Positions 7,578 to 9,123 of a stretch of DNA of 9,123 nucleotides are shown here, piece after piece. Source of the stretch: Frondihabitans sp. (lineage in GTDB: Bacteria; Actinomycetota; Actinomycetes; Actinomycetales; Microbacteriaceae). How positions within the stretch are numbered: the first letter of the stretch is position 1; each line of letters begins with the position of its first letter. The translations under genes were made by a program, and so were the position numbers. The DNA is taken from NCBI GenBank assembly GCA_025464735.1, contig JAODMX010000150.1, positions 1 through 9,123 of the forward strand, in the 5' to 3' direction. The notes beneath the pieces were generated by a model. The model had not been told where the DNA came from and made no database searches. It worked only from the letters and a program-made list of their open reading frames with translations.

Positions 7578-9025
7578 ACGACGTCAGCAGCACTCGACAG
7601 TCGAGCATTTGGCAGACCCCTGTGCTTCGGGCATTCGCCCCGCCAGTGGAGTCGCCGGCCGATGCGCCCCCAGGGGCCACAGAGGAGATACTGCCCTGGG
7701 GGCAGCCCGGCTCGCGTCTTCGGGTCAACCCGAGGGCCGCTCGTCGTGGATTCTTCGCTCCGGCCCTCGAAGGTGCTCCAACAACGACCAAGCAAGCGGA
7801 AATTCTCAACACCGCGTTGATCGGACCACCCACGGGTACTCGAGGTGTCGTCACCGGCCGGGACGTGCTTTCACGCACTCCTATCTCTCACGACCCGATC
7901 ACTTCCTACAACTCCTCACCGCGAGAAGTATCGAGCCCGAACGTGATCATCATGGGCGATGTCGGGGCCGGAAAATCCACGCACACCAAGGCCAACCATG
8001 TTCTGCGTCCACTGTTGCTCAAGGGCCGCCGCTGCGTCGTATTCGACAAGAAGGACCAGGGCGGCGAGGGCGAATACTCCAACGTCGTGCGACATTACGG
8101 GTACGAGCCAATCAAGTTCACCCCCGACGGCTCCGGCACGACGCTGAACCTGCTCGACCCGACGATCTTGAAGGGAACCGGGCTTCAGGGCCAGGCGCGT
8201 CTTTTGAACATCGTGACCCGCCTCGCGCGAGGAGACCAACAGCTCAACTCCTGGGAAGAGGAAGCCCTGCGAGCTGCGCTCCGGATGACTGTCGACCAGG
8301 TCGGCAACCGAGCACCCGTGCTTGCAGATGTGCTGCCAAACCTTGGCAACGTAGCCAACGACCCGGACTACCAGACTCTGTCAGCCAGCGCCCGCGACGA
8401 CCTCCACAAGGCGGGTCTCTCGGTACGTTGGACCTTGAACGGACTGCTCGACGAGTACGCGGGCCTTCTCGACGGCGAAACCTCGAAGACAGTCGACCTA
8501 TCCGGCAAGCTCACCTCCTTCGATATTTCCCAGCTGCCTGACGACGGAGCCGCAGTGCCGGTCGTCATGGCGATCGGGAACATGTGGATGCTCGGGCGGT
8601 TGCGGAACGAACGCGGCTGGGCGACAACAGTCGTCTACGAAGAGGGTTGGCACATGATCGGCGGACCCTCCGCGGGGCTCATCAAGGCGAACCAGAAGCT
8701 CTCACGGGGCCTAGGCATCTCGAACGTCTTCGTCATGCACAAGGGTGCCGACATCCAGCCTGACTCACCAGGAATGGCGATCATCCAGGAGGCACAGACT
8801 GTCTGCATCTATCGGCAGTCACGTCCCGAGGATGCACTGTGGTGCACTCAGACGTTCGGACTTGCACCGGAGACTGCGGAGACGATTGAGAAGCTGCGCG
8901 ACGGGCACTACATCTTCAAATATGGATCCCACCCGGAGACTCACGTGCAGCACATTCTCTCCGACTGGGAGGCGGCCATAACCAACACTGACGAAGCACT
9001 GGCCGCCGCAGTCTCCCGCCTTTAG
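7574..9025 (+). CDS. VirB4-type conjugative ATPase (stand-alone motor domain)
   Basis: This is a 483-residue protein with no membrane segment. The first 110 or so residues are Pro-rich and poorly structured. The motor domain starts with Walker A GDVGAGKST (128-136), and the next strand CVVFDKKDQGGEG (about 153-165) fits VirB4/HerA-type ATPases. The Walker B strand is TTVVYEEGWHM (351-361), where the canonical Asp-Glu pair is Glu356-Glu357. The region after it (NQKLSRGLGISNVFVMHKGADI) resembles the arginine-containing sensor helix and the following strand of VirB4 and TraC proteins. Usual VirB4 proteins are about 800 residues because they include the N-terminal region that here is encoded by the gene just upstream, so the two proteins probably form one functional unit. 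The role is to energise assembly of the type IV apparatus and substrate passage. Start at 7574 from ribosome site and ATGA overlap. Two inverted repeats bracket the start region, and a third holds the stop codon. Confidence 0.87.
   Translation: MNDVSSTRQSSIWQTPVLRAFAPPVESPADAPPGATEEILPWGQPGSRLRVNPRAARRGFFAPALEGAPTTTKQAEILNTALIGPPTGTRGVVTGRDVLSRTPISHDPITSYNSSPREVSSPNVIIMGDVGAGKSTHTKANHVLRPLLLKGRRCVVFDKKDQGGEGEYSNVVRHYGYEPIKFTPDGSGTTLNLLDPTILKGTGLQGQARLLNIVTRLARGDQQLNSWEEEALRAALRMTVDQVGNRAPVLADVLPNLGNVANDPDYQTLSASARDDLHKAGLSVRWTLNGLLDEYAGLLDGETSKTVDLSGKLTSFDISQLPDDGAAVPVVMAIGNMWMLGRLRNERGWATTVVYEEGWHMIGGPSAGLIKANQKLSRGLGISNVFVMHKGADIQPDSPGMAIIQEAQTVCIYRQSRPEDALWCTQTFGLAPETAETIEKLRDGHYIFKYGSHPETHVQHILSDWEAAITNTDEALAAAVSRL
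7666..7703 (+). repeat. Perfect 10-base inverted repeat inside the VirB4-like gene start
   Basis: GCCCCCAGGG (7666-7675) and CCCTGGGGGC (7694-7703) are perfect complements separated by 18 bases. In the mRNA this would form a very stable stem about 90 bases after the start codon, in the part encoding the variable Pro-rich N-terminus. The loop contains the ribosome-site-like sequence AGAGGAG (7681-7687). Confidence 0.75.
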
Positions 9026-9032
9026 CGGCGGG
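9015..9032 (+). repeat. Hairpin spanning the VirB4-like stop codon
   Basis: CCCGCC (9015-9020) and GGCGGG (9027-9032) are perfect complements with a 6-base loop. The loop contains the TAG stop (9023-9025), and the 3' arm covers the G-rich stretch that would be the ribosome site of the next gene. No T-run follows, so a regulatory role is more likely than termination. Confidence 0.55.
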
Positions 9033-9042
9033 GCTACTGAAC

Positions 9043-9123
9043 ATGGGGCTCAAAACTGTCGTCGCCATTGGGATGACCGGGCTCATCACCGCCCTTGGCG
9101 GTGCCTTCGCCCTCTCCTCTGGA
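9043..9123 (+). CDS. Start of an exported or membrane-anchored protein (3' end outside window)
   Basis: Only 27 codons are visible. The ATG at 9043 follows the VirB4-like stop by 17 bases, with a weak G-rich site (9030-9033) 9 bases before it. The residues MGLKTVVAIGMTGLITALGG and those after form a short positive end with one lysine followed by a hydrophobic stretch to the window edge, as in a signal peptide or N-terminal membrane anchor. In related actinobacterial transfer clusters this position often holds a cell-wall hydrolase (NlpC/P60 or lysozyme type) that opens the peptidoglycan for the channel. That is an expectation from context, since nothing catalytic is visible here. The start is not certain. 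Confidence 0.5.
   Translation, partial: MGLKTVVAIGMTGLITALGGAFALSSG

Noticed and set aside
7324..8541. Plus-strand frame of 405 codons overlapping the VirB4-like gene
   Set aside because: It is an out-of-frame reading of coding sequence with Walker motifs in the other frame. The translation is Arg/Ser/Pro-rich and featureless.

Overview
The window looks like part of a conjugative element (integrative element or plasmid) from a high-GC Gram-positive bacterium. The basis is the GC-rich coding sequence, the gene family content, and a gene order I recognise from actinobacterial type IV secretion clusters: ParA-like ATPase, small two-helix membrane protein, one-helix NTF2-like protein, polytopic TrbL/VirB6-like protein, SCO6880-family protein, VirB4-like ATPase. 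A Microbacteriaceae-like host is my guess only. No relaxase, integrase, att site, tRNA or rRNA is visible, so I cannot tell an ICE from a plasmid.

Layout. Positions 1-1049 (+) hold the C-terminal part of a VirD4/TraG-type ATPase, probably the coupling protein. It ends in a striking low-complexity tail, (Pro-Glu)13 followed by (Val-Gln)5, encoded by two in-phase hexanucleotide tandem repeats. Five bases later, and convergent with it, lies a minus-strand gene (1954-1055) for a full-length but motif-degenerate DprA family protein. A gene-free stretch of 394 bases (1955-2348) follows, lying between divergent genes. It carries four short perfect inverted repeats in about 120 bases and is the best place in the window to look for divergent promoters, operators or an oriT.

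From 2349 to the right edge runs one tightly packed plus-strand operon: a ParA/MinD-like ATPase with a long N-terminal extension (2349-3527), a pilin-like two-helix protein (3548-3865), a VirB8/TcpC-like anchored protein (3875-4552), a TrbL/VirB6-like channel protein with an Ala/Gly-rich tail (4552-5913), a SCO6880-family protein equivalent to VirB3 plus the non-ATPase part of VirB4 (5910-7577), a VirB4-type ATPase domain as a separate protein (7574-9025), and the start of a probable exported or membrane-anchored protein (9043 to the edge). Three of the junctions are stop/start overlaps, which suggests translational coupling and fixed stoichiometry.

Working together (inference from family knowledge): the TrbL-like, SCO6880 and NTF2-like proteins would form the membrane channel, the VirB4-like ATPase would energise it, and the VirD4-like ATPase would deliver the DNA substrate. 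The ParA-like protein may position the machinery, as VirC1 does in Agrobacterium, and the DprA-like protein would act on single-stranded DNA entering or leaving the cell. The least expected features are the degenerate DprA inside a transfer region, the expandable PE/VQ tail on the coupling ATPase, and strong hairpins placed exactly around the start and stop of the VirB4-like gene.
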